From: Gigaspora rosea
Taxonomy: Eukaryota > Glomeromycota > Glomeromycetes > Diversisporales > Gigasporaceae
NCBI GenBank assembly: GCA_003550325.1
Contig: QKWP01002056.1
Coordinates: forward strand, 1 to 64,000
Direction: 5' to 3'
Length of the DNA stretch: 64,000 bases
The translations under genes and the position numbers were made by a program. The notes below the pieces were generated by a model, which saw only the letters and a program-made list of their open reading frames with translations, was not told the DNA's origin and did no database searches. This document shows, in pieces, positions 1 through 12,446 of the stretch; within the stretch, counting starts at the first letter, position 1; each line of letters starts with the position of its first letter.

Positions 1-190
1 TATATCGATATTAATATAATCGATATATATCGATAATTAGTTATCTAACGATATTTATCATTTACCGGTATATATCGTTTTTTAGTTATGTATCATTACA
101 TAACCTAAATTATCGATATATGCTATTATTTTCTAATCGATATGCATCGATTTATTGCTATATATCGATATGTATCTATATAAAAAATTT
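1..190. repeat. ATCGATA-rich dispersed repeat, copy 1
   Basis: The stretch is built from overlapping ATCGATA and TATATCGAT words and ends in a TCTATATAAAA tract. A related block occurs at 40041-41250, where a PIF-like element splits it. The function is unknown; a degenerate dispersed repeat is the simplest reading. Confidence 0.5.
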
Positions 191-1727
191 TCTGATAATA
201 AATGTACTGTAATTTATGCGTACTACATACATTGTAATAAAATAAATTAATTATTATTACTATATTATTAATTTTTTTTTTGCTTACAAAGATCTAAAAA
301 AATAAATTATCAATTGTTATACAGTAATAAACAACCTACTGCAAAAAGATCGATTTGTGTACATACGTATAAAAAATTTTGTGGCTATGATCAAATTAGA
401 TAAGATCCTGTGATTAGTTAAATTCCGGAATGTCCGATGATTTTTTTTATCAGGAAAGTGTGTTATTCAAAAAAATAGTTCTGTACTATTCGGGAAGTTT
501 TTCGTTTAAATAAAAATAGTAGTTAGTGTTAGTGGTTTTAGAGACATGACAGACTAATAAGTATTGCATAATATTCATTTACTATGCCATTCTTTTCTTA
601 TCTTTTAAGATTAGAAAAGATGCTTTATTAAGATAACTAGTAAATGCATCGTGTTAATGCAATGAGTTTTGATAATTATACAAAAATAATTGAGCAAAAA
701 AAAAGAAAAATTATATAAATTTATTATAATAAAATAAGGCAAAGATTATTCAAAGAATAGAATAGAAATTGATTAGTAAAAAATATGAAATAAAATATTT
801 TGATCCAAAAATAAGAAATTTATAATTAATATGTTTTATTTAAAATATTACAATAGTAAATGAACATATTATTGTTGTATTATAAAAGTTAACCAGAAGC
901 TTTGGGCAGATTTTTGAATAGATAATAGACAAACCAATAGACCCAATAAACAGTCTAATAGTCCAATAATGTCTAATTAAGTTATTAAACAAAGGCAAAT
1001 TACTATATAATTTAAAACAATTTGATTAGTTAATTTTAAATACTAATTAGTCTGGAGCGAAGCAGAGGACTTTCTATTTTTATGAAAGGGTTTGATCAGC
1101 TAATGTTTGTCTGTCTCGCTGCATCATGTAATATGCAACCAATCACATTCAACTGATCGACAAAACAATATAAGTATGTAATCAACTTATATCGCTGTAT
1201 TGATATTAAATATAACATATTAAATATTGGCTCTGGACATACAATGCTGTGTATTTATCTAGTATATAAAAAACAATTAGTTTAAGACCAATAAACATTA
1301 GACTCATTAAAATAATAGAATTTCCAATAGACCATTAAGCAATTAGACAATAATTTTTTTAATTAGATTATGTTTATTCATATCTCTGTTTTGGGTATAA
1401 GCAAACTTAAAAAATTAAAATAATACTTTACTAATAGAACAACTTTCTAAAGAGTGATTTGTTAAGAAAATAAAGTTGCATTGCCTTGCATTGCGCAACT
1501 AAAGGTAGATCTAAAAAGAGTTGAAGTATTATTTACTATATAGTAGAAAATAATCAAAAATATTATACTACTTAATTTATAGAGTTTGATTTTGTTTTTT
1601 TCAATTTTTTTTATTCAAATAATTAACTTGTTTTATTTATAAATTTTGTAGCTGTTTTTTTAAGAGTTATATATAATTAGAATATACAGTAGTTAATTTA
1701 TAAATTCATTTTGTATATATAATAATA
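191..1727. other. AT-rich DNA without a recognisable gene
   Basis: No reading frame, RNA or clear element is visible. Between about 900 and 1360 short words such as CAATAGACC and AATAGTCC recur in both orientations, suggesting a degraded repeat, but no termini could be fixed. Confidence 0.5.
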
Positions 1728-1982
1728 TGGGCTAGGTGCTACAAAAAGAGACCAAATTGACAATTTTTTCAAAAAATATTTTTTTATATAAATCAATTTA
1801 GAATAAGATTAGGGTTATTTTTTATTTAAAAAACAAAAATAGTTGTATTAATAAAATTATGTATATTGTTCTTTAAAATTTGCACTTTTTTATAATTTAT
1901 TATAAGATTTACAATATAAAAATTGATTTTTTGAAGATCTTTTGTTTTGTCAATTTGGTTCTTTTTCATAGCATTTAGCCCA
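1728..1982. mobile_element. mariner-type MITE, 255 bp
   Basis: The ends TGGGCTAGGTGCTAC and (inverted) TGGGCTAAATGCTAT form terminal inverted repeats of more than 30 bp, continuing through a shared AACCAAATTGACAA-like block. TA lies immediately outside both ends, the usual Tc1/mariner target duplication. There is no coding capacity, so it is non-autonomous. Confidence 0.7.
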
Positions 1983-3299
1983 TATAGTATATTTTATTAG
2001 TTATATAGTATGCTATTAAAGGTTATATAACTTGTTATTAAAAAAACTTTAAATAATATTTATATAGTTGTAAAAGTTGCTATTGTTGTTTAAATAAGTA
2101 ATATATTTCTTCTATAATATAATTTTTTTATTTTGAAATTAAATTATAGAAGAAATTATAATATATATATAGATCATACTTGCTATTAGCTATCTTGTTT
2201 AACAAATATTTAAAAGTAAGATTATGATTTTATGTTATGATGGTTTTTAATTAGCTATAATAAACCATGTATTTCTGAAAAATAAGAAAGTTCACCATAC
2301 ACATTCTCATATGATGATTATAGCAAGTTTCACTATTTCATAACTTATCTTGTTGTATATTAATAGTTAGTAACCCTGCTAGTGATCATTATAGAAAATT
2401 TTTATACAGATCTTTAAGTATATACAAATCTGTGAAGATCTTTATAGTGCAGGCATGTAAAAATTTTTAAAATATAAATTCTGGTTATTAAATTTTATAT
2501 GTATAATAATATTTTGTATAATTTTTATAATAAATATATAAAACTATAATAACTATACTATATCCCAACTATTAAGATATGTACTAGGTTCTAATTATCA
2601 ATTACATTTTAATGAATTATCATGCAACATCTATTATACAAAGACCCTTTCATATGGGTATTACATATTAAAATAGACCTTTTTTGCAATTTTTTGAAAA
2701 TTGAGTTTTTATTAGATATATATAAATTTTATATTTTTTAATTATAAATGAAAGTCGATCTGTATAATAAAAAATCAAGATAATTTTAAAAGAAACTACA
2801 TGAGGATGCATAAAGCTAACACATTACAAGATTACCCAATAGTTATTTGTTACATTTATTTAACAAAATCATGAAATTTAATTAATTCCAGATTAGTCCA
2901 AAAATCAAAACAAATAATTAAACTCAGTTATCTTAAAATAAATTATATACAAAAAAAGGCTATTTTAATATATAACACCCTATATAATTGCTAATCTCTA
3001 TTTGCCTATTCTTGAAATATGTTTGAATTGCATATCTAATTCTATACTTCATTTATTCTATTTTCATAACAATATGTGCATTTTTTGTAATCAGAATTCT
3101 TTATAATTAGCTATTTTTGCTTTATTTATAGCAACTTTGATATAAATATAAATAATTATTATGCTTACTAATAATTAATATGAATAAAGATTCATAAGTT
3201 TGAGTAGCTTATTAGATCAAATGTTTTAATAAAAATATTAGTAAAACAAAATAATTGTTTTTTATACCACAATCTAAAAATAAAATTATAGTTAAATTA
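1983..3299. other. AT-rich DNA without a recognisable gene
   Basis: Only AT-rich sequence with short homopolymers is seen. No frame, tRNA or terminal repeats could be supported. Confidence 0.5.
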
Positions 3300-3504
3300 C
3301 TTAGCTTATTTCAAAATTTGGATTAATTAAAATTTATTATACTCATGTACTAAATGTAAATAAATAAATTAATATTCACAATGTTGAATAATTTATTTTA
3401 AATACTTGGGTTAATAGATAGTATTTATAAATATAAACTAAATTAATATAATTAAATAATGATTAAATAGCAAATACCAAGTTAAATTAATACAAACAAA
3501 AGTA

Positions 3505-3750
3505 CCATAAACTGCCACATACAAGACTTATCCAGATATTGATCTCCTATGTACTAGGGTCTACAATATGGAATAAAGCTCTAGTAAAATATAAGATACC
3601 CAGAGTATATAAATAGGAAAAAACTAATAAAATAGAATAAATCCTTAATTATTAGACCCACACTTATACAAGAGACCCATGGGTCCAATTATTGGTTTTA
3701 AAAATTGGTAAAATGAATTAGACCCAGATTTTGTATATAGCAGTTTATAG
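3505..3750. mobile_element. TA-flanked MITE in the satellite
   Basis: The ends CCATAAACTGCCACATACAA and (inverted) CTATAAACTGCTATATACAA pair, and TA flanks both sides. The interior carries AGACCC/GGGTCT words. A related half-copy in the opposite orientation starts at 5744. Confidence 0.6.
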
Positions 3751-4935
3751 TAAATAGTAAATATTTATTGGCCTGCTTATTCAAAAAATAAATTTTTTTA
3801 TATTTATAAGCTAAATTAATGTTAATGAAATTAAATAGTAAATATTCATGAACTTGGATGCCTTATTTTAAATACTTAGATTAATAAAAGTTCCTTATAC
3901 TTATGTACCAAAGTATTATAAATCAATAAATTTAATAGTAAATATTCTACTTGTTTGCACAATATTCTTTATGCTCATAGACTATATTATTGCAAATAAA
4001 ATAAAGTAGTAAATATTTATAGATTTAGTATTCATATTTTAAATGCTTAAATAAATAAATATTCTTCATACTTACATGCTAAATTAATGCAATTAAATAT
4101 AATTAAATAGTAAATACAGTATTTACAAACTTAAATACTTACAAACCCGAATTAATACAAATATGAATAAAATTAAGTAGTAAATATTTATGGCATGGAC
4201 TTGCTTGTTTCAATAAGTATTCTTAATAATTATGAGTTAAATAAATATGAATAAAATAAAATTAAATAGTAAATATTCATGAACTCGAATTCCTTATTTG
4301 ATACTTAGATTAATAATTGTTTCTATACTTATGTACTAAATTATTGCAAATAAAATAAATTTAATAGCGAATTTGGATCTATAAATGCTTAGATTAAATA
4401 TTCTTTATGCTCATGCACCAAATGATCATGGATTAAATAGTAAAAATTTATGAACTTGAGTATTTTATTTTAAATGCTTAAATAAATGTTCATCATACTT
4501 ATATTCCAAATTAACACAAATGCTAGTAAATATACTTAAATAATAAATATTTATGAATTTAAATGCATATGTAACCTAATAGTAAATCTTCATGAACTTG
4601 CTTGTTCAAAAAAAATTATTTATACTCATAAGCTAAATTAATGCGAATAAAATAAATTGTAAGTATTTATAAGCTTAGATATTTTATCAAGTACTTAGAT
4701 TAATAAATATCCTTTATACTTAAATGCTAAATTATCAAGAATAAATAAATCTAATAATAAATGTTCATGGACTTGAACAACTTGTTTCAAATACTTAGAT
4801 TAATATTCTTTATGTTCGTGCACTAAATTATTGCAAATAAAGTAATAAATATTCACAAATTTGGTTTATTTTATTTTAAATGCTTAGATAATAAATATTC
4901 TTTATACTTATTGCTAAATCAATATAATTAAATAT

Positions 4936-5149
4936 GAGGCTGATGCTGAAAATGGATTATGCTAAAAATTTTTTATGAAAATTGTAAATTTTCTTAAAGC
5001 CTTTTTTGTGGTCTTTTCTTTTATAGTTAGATTAGGGTTAGAGTGTAATTTTATTAATAAAAGAGTATATATGGGTTTTAGTAGATATTATAGGTTTAAA
5101 TAGAAACCCCAAATTTTTAGCATAATTCATTTTTAACATCAGCCCCCAC
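4936..5149. mobile_element. 214-bp MITE with a 9-bp target duplication
   Basis: The left end GAGGCTGATGCTGAAAATG and the inverted right end GTGGGGGCTGATGTTAAAAA pair and continue through a shared ATTATGCTAAAAATTT. ATTAAATAT flanks both sides (4927-4935 and 5150-5158). A 9-bp duplication fits Mutator-like elements, but the flank is satellite DNA in which this word is common, so the class is uncertain. Confidence 0.6.
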
Positions 5150-5743
5150 ATTAAATATAATTAAATAGTTAAATTTTCACAACTCTAAATACTTACAAAC
5201 CTAAATTAATGTAATTAAAATTAAGTGTTATTTCAAACAATAAAATTTCTTTATACTTATGAGTAAACTAATGCAAATAAAATAAAATTAAATAAATATT
5301 TACGAGCTTGTATATATTATATTTAATGCTAGATTAATAAATATTCCTTATATGTATGTGCTAAATTATTGCAATTAAATTAAATTTAATAGTAAAATGT
5401 TCATGGATTTAAATAATTTATTTTGAATACTTGGACTAAAAATTTTTTATGTTTATAACTAAATTATCATAAATAAAATAATGTAGTAAATTCGAGTATC
5501 TTATTTTCAAATGCTTAGATAAATAAATGTTTTCATACTTATATGCTAAATAAAATATAATTAAATAGTAAATATTCACAAATTTAAATAAAGTATTTAT
5601 AAACCCAAATTAACACGAATAAAATTAAGTTGTAAATATTCATAAACTTAGATATTTCAAACAAAAAATATTGTTGATACTCATGAGCTAAATTAATGCG
5701 AATTAAATAAATATTCATAAACTTAGACGCCTTATTTTAAATA

Positions 5744-5870
5744 CCGTAAACTCTTGGGTCTGTTACATTTTACCCATTTTAAAACCTATTAATAGACCCC
5801 CGGGTCTCTTGTATGGATACGGGTCTGATAACTGGAAATTTTATATATAGAAATTTATATAAAGGTTTAG
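5744..5870. mobile_element. Divergent copy of the 3505-3750 MITE
   Basis: It begins with CCGTAAACTCTTGGGTCTG after TA and shares the AGACCC, GGGTCTCTTGTAT and TTTTACCCATTTT blocks with the inverted 3505-3750 element. The right end (GGTTTAG before TA) is weak, so that boundary is provisional. Confidence 0.4.
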
Positions 5871-6476
5871 TATTTAAAATGAAATCTACATTTTCTACTT
5901 AACCTGTTAGCCTTCTAAAACCCACTAATACTTTTATTATAAATTTTTTTAAACTAACCCTAATCCTAAACCTCTAACTCTAAAAAATGCACTCTAAAAA
6001 AATTTGGTTTTTGAGATTTTATACTGTACTATAATTTCATTTTCTGGATTTCGTTATAATCTGCCATATTTAGTGTATAAATATAGAATTAATTTTACAA
6101 ATGGCACATACATGTTTTTTTGCCGTAATTGTTGTTGCCCAGTTTATTTTATAATGGTTCATGTGATATAACTCTCAAGTCTTTATAAATACGATTTTTA
6201 ATTGAAGAATTTGTCGTAGCACAGTAAATGACAAATACTAAAAGCAAACAAACAGATGTTAGGAGAGCTAAGGAAAGGTGAATTTGCAATAGTATATTTG
6301 TATAAATCTAGATGAAAATACGATGAAATAGATCTTACACTTAATATTGCACTTAAATTAATACATAGATCGAAAGATTATCTAAATAAATTTATAAAAG
6401 AGGTGATTTTTATTTCACGTTCTTACTTATATTTATAGTTGAAGGCAAATTGTAAAAGTTAAGAAGCATGATTAAC
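5871..6476. other. Intergenic DNA, nothing recognised
   Basis: No frame, RNA or repeat termini could be supported. Short CCTAAACC/TAACCC-like words near 5955 resemble those inside several MITEs here. Confidence 0.4.
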
Positions 6477-7676
6477 CAGTGATGTTAAATGACCTGGTCA
6501 TTTGAAAAATTTTTAAATGATCTCAAATGACCCTGAAATGACCAGTCATTATAGGTCATTTGAATTTTGTGTCATTTGCAAATGACTCGCAAATGACCAG
6601 TGCCATTTGGATGTTATTTGGGTTAATAGTAGTGATATGGTAGTTAAAATCTGTGTAAACTCGATGATTGGCATATAATCGCCCGTTAACGATACGCGCA
6701 AAGGGGTAAGAATTATAAAATTCTTAGATAGCACATCAACGCGGCATCTACTTATTTCGCGGGTAATACAAACTCCTGGAGAGAAAATAACCAACCAGAG
6801 AGTGCAAAATTAGACTACTCCAGATCAGCCCAACAAAGCGCGAAAAAGAAGAAAAAAGCGAAAACTAATATTTAAATCGATCTTGGTGCAAATAATGGGA
6901 ATGAAATCTTATATATTGTAAGCATCACACTAACCCTATAGTCTCTAACCTTAAGACCCTAACACTAAATTTTTATCTCACGCACTTTGTTTATTTACAA
7001 AATTGTAGATCCTTTTTGGTTTGTATTACCCACGCAAATAAGTGAATTTGACTTCAAACAGGAAGTTTTTACTAATTTAATTTTAATTAATTAAAAATCT
7101 TTTTTTGTTATAAATTTGCACTGACATACTTTTGATACGTATCATAAACCTCATGTTGTGATGAACTCTCCATGCAAGTATCGCAACTATACACTAGTAA
7201 AATCAAACTACTCTAACAATGGTGAGGCTTCGATTGAGGCGTAGATACCGGTAGACTTGGTCCGAGTGACTGGGCTCGAATAGAGCTCTAGATTATGTCA
7301 CGAGGCTCTAATATGAGGTCACGGGATTAAAATTGATAGTTAAGATTCTTAATATATGTGATCATGGAGTTTTTGAAATCAATCATGGTAATTTAGCATA
7401 GGACAACCCAGCTTTTGTTTAAAGGTAAATATTACTTTCAAGAACTGGAGTAAATGGACTTAAAAGATTATAAATTGATCAAATCTTAGCGTGAGTATTA
7501 AATATTTAATATTTTGAATAATTGTTGACTTCGAATTTCATAATTTAATCAAGTTTTAATTAATTGTTATTTTCACCCAATAAAATTCAAATGATCCAAT
7601 AGGTCATTTCATTCTTGAAATGACCCAATGACCGGTCATTGGTCATTCGAGTCATTTGGATCATTTAACATCACTG
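6477..7676. mobile_element. hAT-type non-autonomous element, 1.2 kb
   Basis: The element starts CAGTGATGTTAAATGACC and ends with its inverted copy. TGATTAAC is perfectly duplicated at 6469-6476 and 7677-7684. An 8-bp duplication with CAG-type ends is diagnostic of hAT elements. Subterminal CATTTGA/TCAAATG words recur many times in both orientations, like transposase-binding repeats. No transposase-like frame is present. Confidence 0.85.
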
Positions 7677-7981
7677 TGATTAACGACTCATAAAACTTTC
7701 TATAAGAACTTTAAAAATCGTTCAACAATTTAGTCTTCTTCCAATTACAGTATAAAAACTTTAAAATGACCCGACCAAATAAAGTTTTTTACCAGCTATA
7801 AGAAATTTAAAAAAAAAAAAAAAAAAATAGTCTTCGCTTTGCCATAAGAATTTTAAAAATTACCAACAAATCAAACAAAGCCTTCATCCACTACAAAATT
7901 TTAAAAACTATCATGAGAATTTTAAAACCATCTAAAATGCTAGTCTTCATATTCAGCTTTGCCTTTTACAAAGAATAACTC

Positions 7982-8020
7982 ATTCGCACAGGTATATATT
8001 TCATATACACCTGTGCGAAT
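7982..8020. repeat. 39-bp near-perfect hairpin
   Basis: ATTCGCACAGGT and its exact complement ACCTGTGCGAAT face each other across an AT-only centre that itself pairs partly. The region around it has no gene. The role is unknown. Confidence 0.6.
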
Positions 8021-8788
8021 AAGTAAGTGAAAAAAATATAAGACCCGCACGATAAAACCAGGTTACTTAATTGTGATCCAAATTCTCCCACACCTCACTC
8101 GAAGCATACCGTAAACTGTTAATTTTCATAAATTTCCAAAATTATTTAAGCTGATCATTGTAATAAATCTTACGAAAAAGCTTTTGCATACTGGTTTTCA
8201 ATCCATTTGCTAATTTAATAGTTTTATAAAAAAATTTTTCATGTATCACTATAAAATTTGAGAATATATATTTTCAAAAATTTAAAACAACTTTTCTTAA
8301 TAAATTATGTGGTGTTTACAATTTCAATCCGCATATTTTAAAATTCAAATTTTCTTTACAAAAATCAACAAGTTTTTTTTAGCTGACGTTTAGACCATAA
8401 AACATACAATATAAAGGTCATTTAAATTTTATAAAAATTTTAAAATATACATAAAATGATACAATTAAAATTTTAGTTAATAAAAAATGTATAATTCGCA
8501 TAATAAATTAAAAATTTTATATACGACGAATTTATTTCTCTAATATTGATGATCATCCTTCGCAAAATTACAAATTAAGAAAACAAATCACATGACTAAC
8601 ATACATTATATATATACTCGTAACTCTATAATTATAGTATATATATTTCAAAACCTTGGCTATTTTTCTATATAAATTAATTAGAGTGTTTCTTATAAAT
8701 TTTATTAACTTGTAATAAGAATATATGATGTATCACCATTAATGAGATGGCCTATAATAAGCAATCATTGTGTTACCTATCATTAACG
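8021..8788. other. AT-rich DNA without a recognisable gene
   Basis: No frame or RNA gene was found. A TACCGTAAACTG word at about 8109 resembles the end of the 5744 MITE, but no partner end was located. Confidence 0.4.
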
Positions 8789-8966
8789 CTGGTTTAACCC
8801 AGGTTGGGTTGGGTTGAGTCAGACCTGGGTTAGGTTTGATATGAGGTGGGTCAGACCTGGATCAGGTTTGGCATGAGATGGGTCAGACCCGGGTCGGGTT
8901 TTGATCCAAGTGGGTCTGACCCGGGTCAGGTCCAAACTGACCCAACCCAACCTATTAAAACCCTAG
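8789..8966. mobile_element. GGGTCAGACC-rich inverted-repeat element
   Basis: The segment consists of iterated GGGTCAGACCTGG-like words about 35 bp apart, bounded by CTGGTTTAACCCAGGTTGGG on the left and CTAGGGTTTTAATAGGTTGG (inverted) on the right. The flanking 8-mers CATTAACG and CTTAATAC match only partly, so a hAT origin is tentative. Confidence 0.45.
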
Positions 8967-8969
8967 CTT

Positions 8970-10500
8970 AATACTTATTTGATCAAATTCAATCAAATTT
9001 TTTTATTTTAATTCTATAATTTATAGAATTAAAATAAAAAATTTGATTAAATTTAATCAGGTAAGGGGAGTGACAAAAATCAGGTAACTTTTTAGGAGGA
9101 GGGGGTAAAAAAAGTTGAAATTATATATAAAAACCTGACTATATATATAATAAGAAAGAGGAAGGAGGAGTAGACCTCTGATAAAAAATAATCAGGTGGT
9201 TAATGACACGGTCCTAAGTGTTGAGCTATCTTATTTCAAAGTTTAGATATCTGTAAAAAAAAAAATGCTATAGCTAAATTTTTTAATTTTTAATTGATAT
9301 TTCTCTACATTTACCTATCCAAATTTGATAAAAATTTTTTATTTTAATTCTATAAACTTGTATAATTAAAATTAAAAAATTTTTATTGAATTTGAATAGT
9401 TGGCTATTGAAAAATTAGAGCATTAACATTTATTAAATAATATTTTAGGAGTGGGGATTAATTTTAGTTTAATTTGATTGGTTAAAATGATGTGACCTAG
9501 AACCTCTATAGTAAATAGATATTAGGTAATAAATGCCACAACTAGTGATGTACCGTGTATAGTACAGTACACAAAAAATTTTTTAGAATATTCTAGAACA
9601 AATCATAAAACTATTCATATCTTGAATTTTCCCTTATGAAACTGCCTCTTATTTTCTAAGCAAATTTATTCCTTGCAAAATTTGTATATAGATAGTTTAC
9701 ATATCATATGTGTAGTATACGTATTTCAAATACTATACACACTATACAACTATACGTACTGTATGCTAAAAAAATTCAGACATCATATAAATGGCACATC
9801 ACTAGCCACAACCCTTATTGTTTAAAGTTTTTAAAAAATTTTCAAAAGAAGAATAATTTTTTAAACTTTTAACAATGATTTTTCAACAATCAACTATTCA
9901 AATTCAATAAAAAATTTTTTATTTTAATTCTATGAGTTTGTAGAATTAAAATAAAAAATTTTTTGTCAAATTTGGATAGATAGTCATAGAGATATATTGA
10001 TTAAAATTTAAAAAAAAACTTAGCTACAGCTTTTTTTTTACAGACATAAATTTTAAATGAAGATTGCTCAACATTTATCTGATCAAATTCAATCAAATTT
10101 TTTTATTTTAATTCTTATGACTATAGAATTAAAATAAAATAAATTTGATCGAATTTGATTAGGCAAGTGTTGAGCAATCATCATTTAAAGTTTAGGCATC
10201 CATAAAAAAAAAAGCTACGACTAAATATTTTTCTATATCTACCTATTCAAATTCGATAAAAGTTTTTATTTTTTAATTCTATAAAGTCGTAGATAGAATT
10301 CGAATAGATGGTTGTTGAGAAATCATCATTTAAAGTTTAAAAAAGAGAAAATTTGCCCATTTTAGTTTTTTTTTTTTTTAGATATTTCAAGCTTTTTAAA
10401 AACTCTAGAAAGATTTCTCAATAAACTTTTATTTATTTCAATTCTACGAATTTATTTCTTCGTAGATGCAGGCAAATTTTCCTGCAAAAAGTTATATAAT
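8970..10500. repeat. Cluster of AT-rich palindromic units
   Basis: Five hairpins share arms built from TTTTATTTTAATTCTAT and its complement, centred near 9025, 9355, 9935, 10120 and 10285. Two larger arms (about 9215-9420 and 9830-10080) are inverted copies of one another and enclose two of the hairpins. A 150-bp PIF-like MITE sits inside (9065-9214). A related fragment lies at 19100-19230. No coding potential is seen. Confidence 0.65.
9065..9214. mobile_element. PIF/Harbinger-like MITE, 150 bp
   Basis: The ends GGGGAGTGACAAAAATCAGG and (inverted) GGACCGTGTCATTAACCACC pair and TAA is duplicated on both sides (9062-9064 and 9215-9217). A close relative in the other orientation is at 50365-50506. 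Confidence 0.7.
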
Positions 10501-10959
10501 ATTATCTTAATTTTTTTTTTATAATAAATTGATTCAAATTTTTATTAAAATATATACTTATAGATTATCTTTTTTTTTTAAAGCTATAAATTATAAAAAT
10601 TATTTATATTTAAAATAATTTTTGCTCGTCTAAAATTGATTAAAATATAGTTAAGGTGATACAAATAAAATTAACTGGTTTTCATGTCTGGCCGGGTTCA
10701 AAAATTTGCTGAGTGCAAATTTTTTTATGCCACAGTAGGTAAGTAACCAATCAAAATGCATGTTTGTCATGCAACAGGTTCTAACAAGAGAATTTCTGGT
10801 GTATGCAAGATAAGAATTATGACGCGAATACCAATATTGCCAAATTTAGCAGGGAACATATGACAATAACATTCCGAAGAGCAGCAGGGTAGCATGAAAG
10901 CAGCCTTTAAAGAGGCAAATCAATTTCGCAGCATAGTCCCGAAGACCAATTCAATTGTA

Positions 10960-12130
10960 CTTGAACTATTTGGAAAACTTAAATCAATCATAGAAATCAG
11001 ACCCATGAATGCATGGACATTAAGACAACGTGTACAACACAATGCATAACAAATAAATTTGTGTTATATGATATTTGGGCATTAAGCCAGTGGGATATAA
11101 ATTTGTGCATGATGAAGAATCACCTGCACCTGCAAATTTAAATGAATCATTAAAAATCAAGTTAGATGATCTATGTGCATTAAAGGATGTTTCCTTTATG
11201 GTTAATTAAATGAATTATTATAATTGACTGAAATATAAAATTCGTAGTTTGCACAACAAATTTTTCGGCAAATTAATGTAAGAATCACCTCAATTAATTC
11301 TGAATAATTGAAATGATTAAGTGGCATCTCAACTATCAGCAAGTTACACTGAGAGGACTGCTTGAAAACCTAAATCGAAGCAGTACGATATATCACATGA
11401 ATAAATAAAGAATCACTCGCAGATCTAAATGATCTAGAAATCGAATCAAGTAATACTTTGTATTGAAACTTATCGCATGGTATAAATCTCGTAGATTAGA
11501 TAAATTGTTAGAAGCTGAACCAAGGAAGGCATTAGTATATTTAAACCAACGTGGCAATATTTGACACAAGACAGATAGATGTGACGAATCCCTTGCAGAT
11601 TTAAATATATCATTAGAGATCGAATCAAAGAATACACTACCATTAAGTCATTGTGGTGAAACTCACCGCATATGACAAATCACTAGCAGTTTAAATAAAT
11701 CATTAGAAATCACACCAAACGATGCATTTGCATTGGGTGTCGTGGAGAAATATATTTTTATCCTGCATTGAATAAATATGAAGAATCAATTACATAAATC
11801 ATTAAAGTTGATCCTAATGCTACATCTGGAGTAAGCTATAAAACTTATCGCATGATGAGTAAATGAAGAATCACTGGAAATCGAACCCAACAATGTGTAG
11901 GCAATGGGAACTTGTGTATCAACTTATCGCATGATGAATAAATATAATCAAGTCAGTTAAGGCAGGCGCATTAAGTCAACGTGGTGCAACTGATAGAATG
12001 ATGAAATAGAATCTAATCTCTTGCAAATTTAAATAAATCATTAGAATTAAATCAAATAATATGTTTGCATTAGAGTAACTTATCACTTGATAAATATGTA
12101 CGAATAATCATTGCAGAGTTAAATGAATCA
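10960..12130 (+). pseudogene. Degenerate TPR-repeat protein relic
   Basis: A roughly 102-bp (34-codon) unit recurs about eight times on the plus strand. The best-preserved words translate as EESLADLN, KSLEIE-PNNA, FALSQRGA and TYRMMNKY, a tetratricopeptide signature in which the 34-residue period and the small/aromatic positions fit two-helix repeats. Examples are at 11395-11450, 11580-11640, 11690-11760 and 11960-12060. Every unit carries frameshifts or stops, so nothing translatable remains. Arrays with this wording are abundant in Glomeromycotina. Upstream DNA from about 10740 may be the decayed N-terminal part, but no domain is recognisable there. Confidence 0.8.
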
Positions 12131-12446
12131 CTATATGCTAATGTCAAAGGAAGCTTTGCCAGTTCACAACATACCTATAACCAAAGTCGCACCCCATTGT
12201 TACGCCATATCTATCTACTTTAACTGCCTTAGATATCACCAAATGATGAGCCATGCAGGATGGAATCATACATGCCATGATCCACTAATCAGGCAATGTC
12301 TGAAAATTATAGACGTTTACACTAATTCAAAAAAAAACACATCATGTGAAACCAACCGCGGCAGTTGAAACGAATCTGAGCATGAACAATTCCGACAACA
12401 TGTTACTCAGACTAAAGCACTCACAACATTCTTTAGCAAACTGTTA

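Larger units (their letters stand above)
3300..5740. repeat. Satellite of degenerate ~105-bp units
   Basis: A unit of roughly 105 bp recurs about 20 times. Landmarks in each unit are AGTAAATATTCATGAACTTG, TTTTAAATACTTAGATTAATA, TTCTTTATACTTATG and CTAAATTA-TGCAAATAAAAT. Units differ by many substitutions and small deletions, so the array is old. At least two MITEs (3505-3750 and 4936-5149) have inserted into it, and a third starts at its right edge. No open frame runs through it. It may be a local minisatellite or a remnant of heterochromatin; the sequence does not decide. Confidence 0.8.

Noticed and set aside
6549..6794. 81-codon minus-strand frame
   Set aside because: It lies wholly inside the 6477-7676 hAT element and shows no transposase feature.
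12123..12368. 81-codon plus-strand frame
   Set aside because: It has no domain features and follows the decayed TPR array; it is probably chance or part of the relic.
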